This document shows, one piece after another, positions 1 through 10,032 of a DNA stretch of 64,000 nucleotides. Source of the stretch: Bordetella hinzii LMG 13501. GTDB taxonomy: Bacteria > Pseudomonadota > Gammaproteobacteria > Burkholderiales > Burkholderiaceae_B. A model generated the notes under the pieces. It was given only the letters and a program-made list of their open reading frames with translations. It ran no database searches and was not told the origin of the DNA. The DNA lies in NCBI RefSeq assembly GCF_001548475.1, contig NZ_LRUJ01000007.1:62001-126000 (forward strand). Reading direction: 5' to 3'. The position numbers were made by a program, and so were the translations under genes. The stretch's first letter is position 1. Every line of letters starts with the position of its first letter.

Positions 1-1
1 G

Positions 2-1078
2 CACGCGGATCCGTCGTTGCCGGCGCGGGTGCATGTCGACCAGGGGCTGGCGCGCTTGCACCGGCCGTGGCAGCTGCCCTTGACCTTTGCCCGTGCGCTG
101 GGGACCCGGTCGTTCTGGGCCGAGGCCCGGCGCTGCATGGGGCATGGGCGCCCGGCCCATTGGCTGCACTTCCTCAAGGAAAGCCTGCGCGCCGGCGCGG
201 TGTTGCGCATGGCCGGGCGTTTGCAGCAGTTCGATGTCATCTACACCTACTGGTTCAAGGGCGAGGCGACGGGAGCCAGCCTGTTGCGGCAAGCGAAGCT
301 GCTGCGCGTCACGCGCGCCCATGGCTACGATCTTTATGAAGAGCGCGCGGACAACCAGGGCTATATCCCCTACCGCCGCTCGACCCTGCCGCTGATGGAC
401 CTTGTGGTCTTGTTGTCGGAAGAGGGGCGCGCCTATCTGGAGGCGCGGTATCCGGGGGGATGCCCGAGGATGGTTGTGCTGCCCCTGGGCGTCGAGAGCG
501 GTATCTGCATGAATCCGGCGCCGCCGGCCGGCGAGATCCATCTGGTGTCCTGTTCCTATCCGGCGGCGGTCAAGCGCCTGGATCTCATTGCCGAAGTGGC
601 TGCCGCCCTGGCGCGCCGCCTGCCGCAAGCCCGGGTGCGTTGGACCCATTATGGCGCGACGCGCGAGCAGGCTTTGCTGCCGGCGGCGTTTACCGCGCCG
701 GACAATCTGGCGATGGTGTTCGCCGGCGAGACGGACAATGAGGCCATTCGCCGCCAGTATGCGCAGACGCCGGCGAGTTTCTTTCTGAATATGAGCCTAT
801 CCGAGGGCCAGCCGGTGTCCATCATGGAGGCGATGGCTTTCGGCATCCCGGTGGTCGCCACCGCGGTCGGCGGGGTGCCGGAAATGCTGGCGCACGGTGG
901 CGGGCTGAGCGTGCCGCCACAGCTCGATGCGGCCGAAGTGGCGCAGCGCATGGCGCGGCTGCTGGCCGACGGCCACGCCTATGCCGCCATGCGCCAGGAC
1001 GCCTGCGACGCGCAGCGGCGCTTCTTCAATACCAGCACAAACCACCGCAAGCTGGCCGAGCTGCTGGCCTCGCTGTAG
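2..1078 (+). CDS. Glycosyltransferase family 4-like protein, 5' end cut by window
   Basis: Transfers a sugar from an activated donor, probably in LPS or O-chain assembly in the cytoplasm. The frame is open to the left edge. A TTG at 17 could be read as a start, but in-frame codons continue upstream, so the N-terminus is probably missing. About 358 residues are visible. The C-terminal half looks like the GT-B nucleotide-sugar-binding domain, with the motif NMSLSEGQPVSIMEAMAFG followed by GIPVVAT and GGVPEML, typical of GT4 enzymes. It converges on wlbL with a 10-bp gap, so it belongs to a neighbouring plus-strand unit and not to the wlb operon. The acceptor and linkage cannot be read from sequence. 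Confidence 0.8.
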   Translation, partial: HADPSLPARVHVDQGLARLHRPWQLPLTFARALGTRSFWAEARRCMGHGRPAHWLHFLKESLRAGAVLRMAGRLQQFDVIYTYWFKGEATGASLLRQAKLLRVTRAHGYDLYEERADNQGYIPYRRSTLPLMDLVVLLSEEGRAYLEARYPGGCPRMVVLPLGVESGICMNPAPPAGEIHLVSCSYPAAVKRLDLIAEVAAALARRLPQARVRWTHYGATREQALLPAAFTAPDNLAMVFAGETDNEAIRRQYAQTPASFFLNMSLSEGQPVSIMEAMAFGIPVVATAVGGVPEMLAHGGGLSVPPQLDAAEVAQRMARLLADGHAYAAMRQDACDAQRRFFNTSTNHRKLAELLASL

Positions 1079-1088
1079 CCCGGCCGCC

Positions 1089-2975
1089 TCAGGCGCAGGC
1101 GCCGACGCAGCCGTTTTCCACCGGCGCGTATTCGCGCACGATCTGGCGCAGCAGGGTCACGATCTCATGCACGTCGCCGGCCTGCAGGGCGCGGTCCAGC
1201 ATGCGCAGCTGGCTCATCAGGGTTTCGTAGGGGATGTTGTATTCCGTGGCGCGCATGATGCGCGGATGCAGGGTCTCTTGCGAGTGGTCGCCGATGAGCA
1301 GTTCTTCGTAGAGTTTTTCGCCGGGGCGCAGGCCGGTGATGCGGATTTCGATATCGCCGTCGGGCTGTTCGGGGTTTTTGACGGTCAGGCCGTAGATGCG
1401 GATCATGCGCTCGGCCAGGTCCCGGATGCGCACCGGCTCGCCCATGTCGAGCACGAAGACCGAGCCGGATTCGCCCATGGCGCCGGCTTGCAGCACGAGC
1501 TGGGCAGCCTCGGGAATGGTCATGAAGTAGCGGGTGATTTCGGGGTGGGTCAGGGTGATGGGGCCGCCGTCGAGGATCTGGCGGCGAAAGAGCGGCACCA
1601 CGCTGCCCGAGCTGCCCAGCACATTGCCGAAGCGGACCATGGAGAAGCGGGTGCGGTCCTGCACCTGGGCGTGGGCCTGGAGCACCAGTTCGGCCAGGCG
1701 CTTGGAGGCCCCCATGACGTTGGTGGGGCGCACGGCCTTGTCGGTGGAGATGAGCACGAAGTCCTGCACGCCGGCCTGGATGGCGGTTTCGGCGATGCTG
1801 AGGGTGCCGTAGGCGTTCGTGCGTATGCCTTCGCCGACGTTCTGTTCGACGATGGGCACGTGCTTGTAGGCGGCCGCGTGATAGATGGTCTGCACGCCGT
1901 GCCGGCGCAATTGGGCCAGGCAGTGGTGGGCGTCTCGCACCGAGCCCAGCACGCCGACGATGTCGATGCCGGGGTAGCGCAGGCGCAGGTCCTGTTCAAT
2001 GGTGTAGAGCGCGGGTTCGGAGATTTCGAGCAGGACCAGTTTGCTGGGCTTGAGCGCGAGGATCTGGCGGCAGAGTTCGGAGCCTATCGAGCCGCCCGCG
2101 CCGGTGACCATGACGCTGCGTCCGGTGACGCACTGGCCGAGCAGGGAGGCGATCGGGGCCACGGGATCGCGGCCCAGGAGGTCTTCGACCTGCACATCGC
2201 GCAGCCGCACGCCGTTGGCCGGGTCGATGAGTTCGCGCATGCTGGGGACCAGGCGGATGCGCAGCCGGTAGGGTTCGGCGGCTTCGACGATGGCGCGGAT
2301 CTGGGGCGGGGTGGCCGAGGGGATGGCGATGAGCAGCTGCCGCACGTTGTGGCGGTCGATCAGGCGCGAGAGCTGGTTGGGGGGGTAGACGCGCAGGCCG
2401 GCGACCACCAGGCGGTGCTTGCGGCGATCGTCATCCAGCATGGCGACCGGGCGGTAGTAGGGGCCGGCGCGCAGGGCGGCCGCCAATTGGGAGCCGGCGC
2501 CGCCGGCGCCGTAGATCAGGACCGGGATGCGGGGGTCGGCCATGTGGTGATCGGCGGGAAACAGCAGCTTGCGCGCGCACAGGCGCACGCCTATCAGGCC
2601 GACCAGCGCCAGCGCGGCGTAGATGATGAGCACGCCGCGCGACAGCGTGGACAGTTGCAGGAAGGTATTGCCCGCGGTGACGACCATCACCGAGACGATG
2701 ATGCCCCCCAGGATGGCCGCGACCACCCGTTCGCTCATGTAGCGCAGGATGTAGAAGTAGACGCCGAAGGCGGCCAGCGCGGCGATGCCGCCCGCACAGG
2801 CCAGCAGCGACAGGAGGAGATACTGCTGGGTGACGAAGAACAGCTCGAACCGCAGCCACAGGGCGCAATGGAAGGCGAGCAGCAGGATCACCGCGTCGAG
2901 CACGACGGCAAGCAGCTGCTTGACGGGCCGTGGCAGATCGACGAACAGGCGCCGGACAGGATACGGAAGAATCAT
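1089..2975 (-). CDS. wlbL: WlbL/BplL-like membrane nucleotide-sugar 4,6-dehydratase
   Basis: Belongs to the WbpM/FlaA1/CapD family, which converts a UDP-N-acetylhexosamine to a 4-keto-6-deoxy sugar. In Bordetella this step feeds the FucNAc4N-type residue of the LPS trisaccharide. It is 628 aa, the usual long form: about four membrane helices in residues 18-135, a first Rossmann motif at GAGGAG near 156, and the catalytic SDR domain starting at GAGGSIGSE (292-300). The active-site segment TDKAVRPTNVMGASK (411-425) has Met where classical SDRs have Tyr, as in the WbpM group. It follows wlbG after 200 bp, so it may have its own promoter. A TAAAAT sits on the minus strand at 3011-3016. Family assignment is firm; the exact substrate is inferred. 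Confidence 0.9.
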   Translation of the reverse strand: MILPYPVRRLFVDLPRPVKQLLAVVLDAVILLLAFHCALWLRFELFFVTQQYLLLSLLACAGGIAALAAFGVYFYILRYMSERVVAAILGGIIVSVMVVTAGNTFLQLSTLSRGVLIIYAALALVGLIGVRLCARKLLFPADHHMADPRIPVLIYGAGGAGSQLAAALRAGPYYRPVAMLDDDRRKHRLVVAGLRVYPPNQLSRLIDRHNVRQLLIAIPSATPPQIRAIVEAAEPYRLRIRLVPSMRELIDPANGVRLRDVQVEDLLGRDPVAPIASLLGQCVTGRSVMVTGAGGSIGSELCRQILALKPSKLVLLEISEPALYTIEQDLRLRYPGIDIVGVLGSVRDAHHCLAQLRRHGVQTIYHAAAYKHVPIVEQNVGEGIRTNAYGTLSIAETAIQAGVQDFVLISTDKAVRPTNVMGASKRLAELVLQAHAQVQDRTRFSMVRFGNVLGSSGSVVPLFRRQILDGGPITLTHPEITRYFMTIPEAAQLVLQAGAMGESGSVFVLDMGEPVRIRDLAERMIRIYGLTVKNPEQPDGDIEIRITGLRPGEKLYEELLIGDHSQETLHPRIMRATEYNIPYETLMSQLRMLDRALQAGDVHEIVTLLRQIVREYAPVENGCVGACA

Positions 2976-3175
2976 CAGGGGAGGCGGACCAAAGGGGCGG
3001 TGATGCGGTAATTTTAGCGACTGCCCGGGGGGATGGCCGGCGCGCGCCGGTCCGGGGAATATGAAAATCTGCCAGGCGCGGGATTGCGTCTTCCAAAGAG
3101 GCGCCCGCGGTGAATCGTGCCCGGGAGCGGGCGCCGCGGCCGTCGGGCCATGCTCCAGCGAATCGATGTCCGCGT
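2976..3175. other. Structured wlbG-wlbL spacer
   Basis: No gene is seen in these 200 bp. Two inverted repeats are present: a 14-bp perfect GC palindrome at 3037-3050, and GCGCCCGC (3101-3108) paired with GCGGGCGC (3127-3134). Neither is followed by a T-run, so they may attenuate or stabilise mRNA between wlbG and wlbL and are not clear terminators. Confidence 0.45.
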
Positions 3176-3769
3176 CTAGCGCCCAATGCTGGCGATAGTG
3201 CGCAGGATGATGGCGATGTCGCCGAAAAAGGACTGCTCCCGGACATAGGCGGACTGGAGTCGGAGTTTTTCCGGGAGAATGGTTTCCTGGTACATCTTTT
3301 CGGGGTCCTCGGCCTTTCCGAGCAATTCGTTTTCGTTTCGGAAATGGATGGAGGCGGGGTCCGTGATGCCGGGCCGCACGGACAGCACGAGGCTGGCCAC
3401 GTCGGACGGATACAAGGCCACATAGCGCGGCACTTCGGGGCGGGGGCCCACCAGGCTCATATGGCCCTGGAAGACATCGATCAGCTGGACCAGCTCGTCG
3501 AGCTTCCAGCGACGGATCAGCGCCCCGACCCGGGTGATGCGCGCGTCGGCGCCGATGGTGATCTGGCTGGCCTGGGCGGATTGCCGCTGGGTCATGCTGC
3601 GCAGCTTGTGGATGCGGAAGGGCTTGCCGTGGCGCCCGATGCGCTCCTGGCGGAAGAATACCGGCCCAGGGCTGTCCAGCTTGATGGCGATGGCCACCAG
3701 CAGGAGCAGCGGCGAGAGCAGCAGCAGCCCCAGGGCGGAACAGACCAGGTCGAATGCCCGCTTGATCAT
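3176..3769 (-). CDS. wlbG: WlbG/BplG undecaprenyl-phosphate sugar phosphotransferase
   Basis: A short PglC-type initiating transferase (197 aa) that would move a sugar-phosphate onto a lipid carrier at the inner membrane. The start is the ATG at 3769. It opens with the hydrophobic segment typical of the family (residues 5-29), followed by [21 protein letters not shown], the catalytic Asp-Glu of KLDELVQL and the LVGPRPE motif. All are hallmarks of the bacterial sugar transferase fold. A longer open frame upstream overlaps wlbF and lacks family similarity. The start overlaps the wlbF stop as ATGA, so translation is probably coupled. In Bordetella this step is tied to the FucNAc4N-type sugar. 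Confidence 0.9.
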   Translation of the reverse strand: MIKRAFDLVCSALGLLLLSPLLLLVAIAIKLDSPGPVFFRQERIGRHGKPFRIHKLRSMTQRQSAQASQITIGADARITRVGALIRRWKLDELVQLIDVFQGHMSLVGPRPEVPRYVALYPSDVASLVLSVRPGITDPASIHFRNENELLGKAEDPEKMYQETILPEKLRLQSAYVREQSFFGDIAIILRTIASIGR

Positions 3770-4953
3770 GGCGCGAGCAGTTCTCGCACCGTGCGTATCA
3801 CCTTGTCCACCTGCGCCTGGCTCATGCGCGAGTACAGCGGCAGGCTCACCATGGCTTCGAAGGCGGCCTGCGAGTGCGGGAACATGCCGGGGGTGAGCTG
3901 GTAGCGGTCGCGCCAATAGGGCTGCAGGTGCAGCGGCACGTAGTGCACGCTGCATCCTATGCCTTTGCCGGTCATGCGCACGATGAAATCGTCGCGCCGC
4001 AGCGGCGCCTGCGGCTGCAGGCGGACGACATACAGATGCCAGGCGTGTTCGTCGTCGCGGCGGTGAGGGTGGCTTTGCACGCCCGGGGTGCGGCCGGGGC
4101 AGGGCGGCAGGACCAGGGGCAGGTCCGCGAAAGCCTGGTCATAGGCCGCGGCGATGGCGGCGCGGCGGTCGCGCATGGCCTGGGCGCGGCGCAGCTGCAC
4201 GCGGCCCATGGCCGCGGCCGTGTCGGTCAGGTTGTATTTGAAGCCGGGCGCCACGATTTCGTAGTACCAGGCGGGCTTGTTGGACGTGAAGCGGTCGAAG
4301 GCGTCGCGGTCTATGCCATGCAGGCGCATGACGCGGCAACGCTTGGCCAGCGCCGGGTCGCGCGTGACCACCATGCCGCCTTCGCCGGTGGCCAGCGTCT
4401 TGGTGGCATAGAAGCTGTAGACGGTGAGGTCGCTTTGCAGCGCGCCGATGCGCACGCCCTGCCAGCTGGCCGGCAGGGCGTGCGCGGCATCTTCGATGAC
4501 GCGCAGGCCGTGGCGGCGCGCGATGTCCAGGATGCTGTCCATGTCGCAGGACAGCCCGCCATAGTGAACCGGAATGATGGCCTTGGTGCGTGGGGTGATG
4601 GCGCGTTCGATGGCCGCTGGCGAGATGCACAGCGTGGCCGGGTCGATGTCGGCCAGGACAGGTTCGGCGCCCAGATAACGCGCCACCTCGGCGCTGGCGG
4701 TGAAGGTGTGCGTCGTCGTGATGACCTCGTCGCCGGGCCCCACGCCTATGGCTTCCAGGGCCAGGTGCAGCCCGGCGGTGGCGGAGTTGACGGCGATGGC
4801 TTGCAGGTCCTGGCCCAGGTAGGCGGCGAACTCTTGCTCGAAGGCTTTCGCATTGGGGCCGGTGGTGAGCCAGCCCGAACGCATGGCGTCGGCCACGACC
4901 TGGATCTCTTCCTCGCCGATATCGGGCAGCGCAAAGGGTATGAAGTCGCTCAT
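3766..4953 (-). CDS. wlbF: WlbF/BplF DegT/DnrJ/EryC1 aminotransferase
   Basis: A PLP-dependent nucleotide-sugar aminotransferase, predicted to aminate the 4-keto sugar made by WlbL. The protein is 395 aa from the ATG at 4953. The family signature is complete: GDEVITT (74-80), the Asp of VIEDAAHAL (152-160) that contacts PLP, and the Schiff-base lysine K185 in [14 protein letters not shown]. It lies 4 bp after wlbE and overlaps wlbG by 4 bp. WlbC is a second member of the same family for a different ketosugar. The choice of 4-keto substrate is inferred from gene order and published Bordetella LPS structure. Confidence 0.9.
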   Translation of the reverse strand: MSDFIPFALPDIGEEEIQVVADAMRSGWLTTGPNAKAFEQEFAAYLGQDLQAIAVNSATAGLHLALEAIGVGPGDEVITTTHTFTASAEVARYLGAEPVLADIDPATLCISPAAIERAITPRTKAIIPVHYGGLSCDMDSILDIARRHGLRVIEDAAHALPASWQGVRIGALQSDLTVYSFYATKTLATGEGGMVVTRDPALAKRCRVMRLHGIDRDAFDRFTSNKPAWYYEIVAPGFKYNLTDTAAAMGRVQLRRAQAMRDRRAAIAAAYDQAFADLPLVLPPCPGRTPGVQSHPHRRDDEHAWHLYVVRLQPQAPLRRDDFIVRMTGKGIGCSVHYVPLHLQPYWRDRYQLTPGMFPHSQAAFEAMVSLPLYSRMSQAQVDKVIRTVRELLAP

Positions 4954-4957
4954 GGTT

Positions 4958-6211
4958 TCAGTGCTCGGTAGGGGCCGGCCGCGCAAGCGCGGCGTCGAGG
5001 AATCGCTGTGCCAGCACGGGGTAGTCGTGATGGCTGAGGACGTATTGGCGGCCGCGCGCGCCCATCTGGCGGCGCTCGGCCGGTGGGGTGTCGCGCAGCT
5101 GGAGGATGGCTTGGGCCAGGGCTTGCGGATCCTCGGCGGGCACCGAGACGCCGCAGGCCGCGTCGCGCACGATGTCATTGCCGCTTTCGATCGCCTGGAT
5201 CACGGGGCTCGCGGCCAGCATGTAGTCGAACAGCTTGTTGGGACTGACGCCGAACGCGAACAGCGGGCTGCGCCGCAGGCCGATATAGGCTGCGTCGACG
5301 TGCGTCATCACGGCCTGCACGGCCGGGCGCGGCACCGGGTCGGCGAAGACCACCCGCTCCAGGCCCAGCTCGCGGGCCTGGGCCTGCAGGGCGGCCTTGT
5401 CCGGCCCGCTGCCCAGCAGCATCAAGCCGACCGGCGCCTGGCGCAGCCGCGCCATGGCCTGCAGCAGCATGTCCAGGGCGTTGGCATGGCCGTGGGTGCC
5501 CGCGTAGAGCACGACGAAATCGCAGTGTTCGCGCAGGGCCTGGATCTGGGCGCGCACGCGCTGGTAATCGGGGTTGTCGAAGTCGGGGGCGCTGTACTCG
5601 GCCACGGGCACGCCGTTGGGGACGTGCGCATAGCGCGCCGGATCGAGTCCGCGGCCCTGCATATAGGGCAGGGCGCAGGGCAGCATGGAGACGGTGAGGT
5701 CGGCGTGCTTGTAGGCGTAGTCCTCGGCGTATTGCATGCTGGCGATCATGGGGTGCCAGGCGCCGAAGCCGCCCAGCAGCCGGGGCGTCAGCGGCCAGAG
5801 GTCGTGGACTTCGAAGACCAGCCGGGCGCCGGCGCGGCGCGCCAGGCGCGCCGCGGGCAGGACGTCATAGGGATGCGTGGACGAGGCGATGACAATGTCG
5901 GGCCGCCAGCCGCCCAGGTCCTGGGGCAGGCGGTACAGGCGCGCGCTGAACTGCAGCATGTTGAGCAGGCGTTTCGGGCCATTGCCCTGGTAGGGCAGCG
6001 TGTCATACCAGAGGTACTCGATGCCTTCTATCGGCTCGCGCGTCAACCGGCCCCGGGCTGGCGGCTTGTGGGCGCGGATATGTGATGCCGTGGCCGCCGC
6101 GATCTTGACCTCATGCCCTGCTGCCAACCACTGCCGCCCGAAGTAGTACGGGCGGAACTCCATGCCGTAGTGCGGCGAACCGGCATAGTGGTTGATCAGC
6201 AGGATGCGCAT
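4958..6211 (-). CDS. wlbE: WlbE/BplE glycosyltransferase (GT4)
   Basis: A GT-B-fold glycosyltransferase of 417 aa that probably adds one sugar of the wlb trisaccharide. Its N-terminus, [16 protein letters not shown], is typical of WlbE/WbuB-like enzymes. The middle has [11 protein letters not shown], and the C-terminal nucleotide-binding domain has [24 protein letters not shown] and the acidic segment near [15 protein letters not shown]. It sits 15 bp after wlbD and 4 bp before wlbF in the same operon. Donor and acceptor are not visible in the sequence; assignment to the wlb pathway rests on gene order. Confidence 0.88.
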   Translation of the reverse strand: MRILLINHYAGSPHYGMEFRPYYFGRQWLAAGHEVKIAAATASHIRAHKPPARGRLTREPIEGIEYLWYDTLPYQGNGPKRLLNMLQFSARLYRLPQDLGGWRPDIVIASSTHPYDVLPAARLARRAGARLVFEVHDLWPLTPRLLGGFGAWHPMIASMQYAEDYAYKHADLTVSMLPCALPYMQGRGLDPARYAHVPNGVPVAEYSAPDFDNPDYQRVRAQIQALREHCDFVVLYAGTHGHANALDMLLQAMARLRQAPVGLMLLGSGPDKAALQAQARELGLERVVFADPVPRPAVQAVMTHVDAAYIGLRRSPLFAFGVSPNKLFDYMLAASPVIQAIESGNDIVRDAACGVSVPAEDPQALAQAILQLRDTPPAERRQMGARGRQYVLSHHDYPVLAQRFLDAALARPAPTEH

Positions 6212-6226
6212 GATGAGCCGCCCTGG

Positions 6227-7309
6227 TCAGGCCAGGGTGTCGGCGATCTTGCTTGCGGCCTGTCCGTCGCCGTAGGGTTGGACTTCCTGGGGCGTTTCTT
6301 CAAGCGCGCGCCGGGCGGCCTGGACGATGTCCTGCTCGCTGGCGGGCGGGGCCAGGCGGTTCCAGCCTGCCTCGACCAGCTCGGTCCATTCGGTTTCGTC
6401 GCGCAGCGTCACGCAGGGCACGCGGTGGAAAAAGGCTTCCTTTTGCACGCCGCCGGAGTCGGTCGTGATGAGCGCGGCGTATTTTTCGAGCTGGACCATA
6501 TCGAGATAGCCCACCGGCTCGATCAGGCGCACGCGGGCCGCCAGCGTCTCCAGCAGGCCCAGGCGCTGCAGGATGCCGCGGGTGCGCGGGTGCAGCGGCC
6601 AGACCACCGGGCGCTCGGCCGACAGCGTCATCAGCGCATTGACGATGACGTTCAGGCGCCGGGGATCATCGGTGTTCTCGGCGCGATGGATGGTGGCCAG
6701 GATATAGCCGCCGGCGGCCAGGCCGAGCCGGGCCAGCGCGCCGCCGTCCTGGGTTACGCGGCGCCCATGGTGCAGCGCCACGTCGAACATGACGTCGCCG
6801 ACCTGCACCACGCTGTCGCCGCGGATGCCTTCGTCGGCCAGGTGCCGGGTGGCGCTGTCGGTGGGGGTGAAGAGCCAGCGCGAGACGCGGTCGGTGAGGA
6901 TGCGGTTGATTTCCTCGGGCATGCGCATATTGAAGGAGCGCAGGCCCGCTTCCACGTGGGCGACGGGGATGTGCAGCTTGGCCGCGGCCAGCGCACCGGC
7001 CAGGGTGGAATTGGTGTCGCCATAGACGAGCACGATGTCGGGCTGTTCTGCCTGCATGACGCGCTCCAGCGCGATCAGCATGCGCCCGGTCATGTCGCCA
7101 TGGCCGCCGCCGTGGATGTCGAGGTGGTGCTTGGGCGGCTGCATGCCCAACTCCTCGAAAAAGACATCCGACATATTGGCGTCGAAATGCTGGCCGGTGT
7201 GGACCACGACTTCATCGAGGCCCGGGTGGCCGGCGATGGCCGCCGACACCACGCTGGCCTTGATGAACTGGGGCCGGGCCCCTAGCACGGTAAGGACTTT
7301 CTTGCTCAT
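6227..7309 (-). CDS. wlbD: WlbD/BplD UDP-diacetamido-glucuronate 2-epimerase
   Basis: A non-hydrolysing UDP-GlcNAc 2-epimerase homologue (360 aa). In the wlb/wbp pathway this enzyme inverts C2 of UDP-GlcNAc3NAcA to give UDP-ManNAc3NAcA. Family motifs are all present: GARPQFIKAS (10-19), VHTGQHFDANMSD, VYGDTNSTLAG, HVEAGLRSFN, PEEINR and TDSGGVQKEAFF. Length and fold match the GT-B-like epimerases. It overlaps wlbC by an ATGA. The more specific 2,3-diacetamido substrate is inferred from the neighbouring wlbA, wlbB and wlbC, since the family alone would also allow UDP-GlcNAc. Confidence 0.9.
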   Translation of the reverse strand: MSKKVLTVLGARPQFIKASVVSAAIAGHPGLDEVVVHTGQHFDANMSDVFFEELGMQPPKHHLDIHGGGHGDMTGRMLIALERVMQAEQPDIVLVYGDTNSTLAGALAAAKLHIPVAHVEAGLRSFNMRMPEEINRILTDRVSRWLFTPTDSATRHLADEGIRGDSVVQVGDVMFDVALHHGRRVTQDGGALARLGLAAGGYILATIHRAENTDDPRRLNVIVNALMTLSAERPVVWPLHPRTRGILQRLGLLETLAARVRLIEPVGYLDMVQLEKYAALITTDSGGVQKEAFFHRVPCVTLRDETEWTELVEAGWNRLAPPASEQDIVQAARRALEETPQEVQPYGDGQAASKIADTLA

Positions 7310-8400
7310 TGCAGCGCTTGTTTGAGGGCAGCCACGATCTGGTCCTGGGTCGCCGCGTCAAGGTCGGGATGCATGGGCAGGCTCATGACCGTCGCGGCCA
7401 GGGCGTCCGAGACGGGCGTGTCGCCGGCCGCGAAATGGGCATAGGCGGGTTGGGCATGGATGGGACGCGGGTAGTGCACCGCCGTCGGGATGCCGGCGTC
7501 CTTGAGCTTGGCGATGACCTGCTCGCGGTTGGGCACCATGACGGTGAACTGGGCCCAGACGCTGTCGCGGTCCGGGCGCACGGTCACCGTGCGCGCGCCG
7601 GCCGGCAGGTCGGCCAGCAGCTCCTGGTAGCGCGCGCCGATGCGCAGGCGCTCTTGGATTTCCCAGTCGAAGCGTTCCAGCTTGCCCAGCACGACGGCGC
7701 ACTGCAGCGTGTCCATGCGGCCGCCCACGCCGATGCGGGTGTGGTAGTAACGGCCGGATTGACCGTGCACGCGGATTTCGCGCATGGCCTGGGCCAGCGC
7801 GTCGTCATTGGTGAACAGGGCGCCGCCGTCGCCATAGCAGCCCAGGGGCTTGCTGGGGAAGAAGCTGGTGCAGCCTATGGTCGACAGGTTGCAGCTTTTC
7901 TTGCCCTTGTACGTGGCGCCGAAGCTTTGCGCGGCATCCTCGATCACCGGGATGCCGTGCTTGTCGGCGATGGCGTTGACCTCGTCCATGTCGCCGCACT
8001 GGCCGTAGAGCGACACGGGGATGATGGCCTTGGTGCGCGGCGTGATGCGCGCTTCGATATCGGCCACCTTGATGTTGCAGGTGTCGGGTTCGACATCGAC
8101 GAAGACCGGCACGGCGCCCAGCAGCGCGATGACCTCGGCGGTCGCCACGAAGGTGAAGGAGGTGGTGATCACCTCGTCGCCCGCCTTCACGCCCAGCGAC
8201 ATCAGGGCGATGAGCAGCGCCTCGGTGCCCGAGGCGACCGTGATGCAGTGCTTGGCCCCGGTGTAGGCCGACAGCGCCGTTTCGAGTTCCTTGACTTCGG
8301 GGCCCATGATGTATTGCCCGTGGTCGAGGACCCGCTGGATGCGCGTATTGATCGGATCGCGCAGGGCCTGGTATTGCTTCTTCAGGTCGATGAATTGCAT
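7306..8400 (-). CDS. wlbC: WlbC/BplC UDP-3-keto-sugar aminotransferase
   Basis: A PLP aminotransferase homologous to WbpE. It would transfer an amino group to the 3-keto group of UDP-GlcNAc(3-keto)A made by WlbA. The protein has 364 aa. It shows GDEVITTSFTF (74-84), VIEDAAQSFGA (152-162) and the PLP lysine K184 in FFPSKPLGCYGDGG, all standard for DegT-type sugar aminotransferases. It starts 7 bp after wlbB and overlaps wlbD by 4 bp. The gene order A-B-C-D matches the biosynthetic order oxidation, amination and acetylation, epimerisation. Confidence 0.92.
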   Translation of the reverse strand: MQFIDLKKQYQALRDPINTRIQRVLDHGQYIMGPEVKELETALSAYTGAKHCITVASGTEALLIALMSLGVKAGDEVITTSFTFVATAEVIALLGAVPVFVDVEPDTCNIKVADIEARITPRTKAIIPVSLYGQCGDMDEVNAIADKHGIPVIEDAAQSFGATYKGKKSCNLSTIGCTSFFPSKPLGCYGDGGALFTNDDALAQAMREIRVHGQSGRYYHTRIGVGGRMDTLQCAVVLGKLERFDWEIQERLRIGARYQELLADLPAGARTVTVRPDRDSVWAQFTVMVPNREQVIAKLKDAGIPTAVHYPRPIHAQPAYAHFAAGDTPVSDALAATVMSLPMHPDLDAATQDQIVAALKQALQ

Positions 8401-8407
8401 AGCTGAC

Positions 8408-8977
8408 TCAAGCCAATTGGCAGATGCCGTTTTTGAGGATGTAGCGGTCGCCGGTATGCGGGCAGGTGGTTTCGCCGTCGCCGGTCAAGGGCAGGTCGAG
8501 CTGTTCGCCATGGCGGCTCATCCAGCCGATCTGCCGGGCCGGCACGCCCACCATGAGCGCGAAGTCGGGGACATCCTTGTTGACCACCGCGCCGGCGCCG
8601 ATGAAGGCATAGCGGCCGATGGTGGCGCCGCAGACGATGGTGCAATTCGCGCCCAGCGTGGCGCCCTGCTTGACCAGGGTGTCGCGGTATTCGTTCTTGC
8701 GTTCGATGGCCGCGCGCGGGTTGTAGACGTTGGTGAACACCATGCTCGGGCCGCAGAAGACGTCGTCTTCGATGAAGACGTTGTCATAGACCGAGACGTT
8801 GTTCTGGATTTTCACGCGGTTGCCGATGCGCACGCGGTTGCCCACGAAGACATTCTGGCCGAGCGAGCAGTTCTCGCCGATCTCGGCGCCGCCGCAGACA
8901 TGGACCCAATGCCAGACGCGGGTGCCCGCGCCGATGCGGGCGCCCTCGTCGACGATCGCGCTGGAATGGATGCTCAT
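8408..8977 (-). CDS. wlbB: WlbB/BplB sugar N-acetyltransferase
   Basis: A left-handed beta-helix acetyltransferase of 189 aa that N-acetylates the 3-amino group of UDP-GlcNAc3NA using acetyl-CoA. The start is the ATG at 8977; the longer open frame upstream runs through wlbA in another frame. Hexapeptide repeats fill residues 10-75 and 110-140 (for example [20 protein letters not shown] and IGAGAVV). A loop carries the acceptor-binding segment VFTNVYNPR. The C-terminus contains a short zinc-ribbon-like patch (TCPHTGDRY) seen in this family. It lies 8 bp after wlbA in the operon. Confidence 0.92.
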   Translation of the reverse strand: MSIHSSAIVDEGARIGAGTRVWHWVHVCGGAEIGENCSLGQNVFVGNRVRIGNRVKIQNNVSVYDNVFIEDDVFCGPSMVFTNVYNPRAAIERKNEYRDTLVKQGATLGANCTIVCGATIGRYAFIGAGAVVNKDVPDFALMVGVPARQIGWMSRHGEQLDLPLTGDGETTCPHTGDRYILKNGICQLA

Positions 8978-8985
8978 GTCGGGCC

Positions 8986-10032
8986 TCAGTCCAGGGGCAG
9001 GGGAACGCGCACGCCGTCGCGCGCCGAACGGTACATGGCGGTCAGCAGGGCCAGCGATTGCAGGCCTTCGCGGCCGTCGGTCTCGGGTTCGCATTCGCCA
9101 CGCAAGGTGCGGATGACGTTGTCGTAGTAGAGCGGGTGGCCGAAACCGTAGACCGAGGTGGTTTCGTAGCTGGCTTCGCGCACCTTGTCGTCGTCCGGGT
9201 GCGGCTCGGCGAATTTCCATTCGTCGATGCGGTTGACCGCCACGCCGCCGACCCGGGCCGTGCCTTTCTCGCCCAGGATGGTGATGGAACCTTCGAGGTT
9301 CTGGGGGTAGGTCAGCATGGTGACGTTGATGGAGCCCATGGCGCCATGGCGCCAGCGCAGGGCGGCCACGCCCGTGTCCTCGGCCTCGATGCGGCGGGCC
9401 AGGGTGGCGGTATAGGAGTAGACGCTCTCGACCGGGCCGATGAGCCAGTCCAGCAGGTCCACGTAGTGGCTGGCCTGGTTCATGAAGGCGCCGCCGTCCC
9501 ATTCCCATTTGCCGCGCCAGCGCGCCGCGTCGTAGTACTCCTGCGGGCGGGTCCAGAACACATTGACCGTCACCATGTAGATGCGGCCGAAGCGGTTTTC
9601 GTCGACGGCGCGCTTGAGCAATTGCAGGGTGGCGTTGCGGCGGTTCTGCTTGACCACGAACAGGCGGACGCCGGCGTCGTCGCAAGCCTTGACCATGCGC
9701 TTGCCGTCTTCCCAGCGGGTGGCCATGGGCTTTTCGCTCACCACGTGGCGGCCGGCCTGGGCGACTTCGATGGCCTGCCAGGGATGCAGGCCCGAGGGCG
9801 TGGCGAGGATGACGGCGTCGGCGGTGCTGTTGGCCAGCAGTTCCGTCAGCGAGGCATAGGGCTTGGCGCCCGTTGCGTCGGCAGCTGCCTTCAGGGCTGC
9901 CGGGTCGATGTCGCACACTTCCACCAGCTCGGCGCGATCATTGTGTTGGGCGATGGCGGCGATGTGGTTCTTGGAAATTCGCCCACAGCCTACTAAGGCA
10001 AAACGGATTTTGCGATCGGAAATAGGGGTCAT
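8986..10032 (-). CDS. wlbA: WlbA/BplA UDP-GlcNAcA 3-dehydrogenase
   Basis: First gene of the wlb operon. It is a Gfo/Idh/MocA-family NAD-dependent oxidoreductase (348 aa) that oxidises C3 of UDP-N-acetylglucosaminuronate. The Rossmann motif GCGRISKNH lies at 15-23. The family EKP motif is E100-K101-P102, with the likely catalytic lysine at 101, and a conserved His follows in NQASHYVD (H189). Length and motifs match the structurally characterised Bordetella enzyme. The start at 10032 has no obvious Shine-Dalgarno (only CACCAAA precedes it), so expression may depend on a poorly resolved leader. Confidence 0.93.
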   Translation of the reverse strand: MTPISDRKIRFALVGCGRISKNHIAAIAQHNDRAELVEVCDIDPAALKAAADATGAKPYASLTELLANSTADAVILATPSGLHPWQAIEVAQAGRHVVSEKPMATRWEDGKRMVKACDDAGVRLFVVKQNRRNATLQLLKRAVDENRFGRIYMVTVNVFWTRPQEYYDAARWRGKWEWDGGAFMNQASHYVDLLDWLIGPVESVYSYTATLARRIEAEDTGVAALRWRHGAMGSINVTMLTYPQNLEGSITILGEKGTARVGGVAVNRIDEWKFAEPHPDDDKVREASYETTSVYGFGHPLYYDNVIRTLRGECEPETDGREGLQSLALLTAMYRSARDGVRVPLPLD

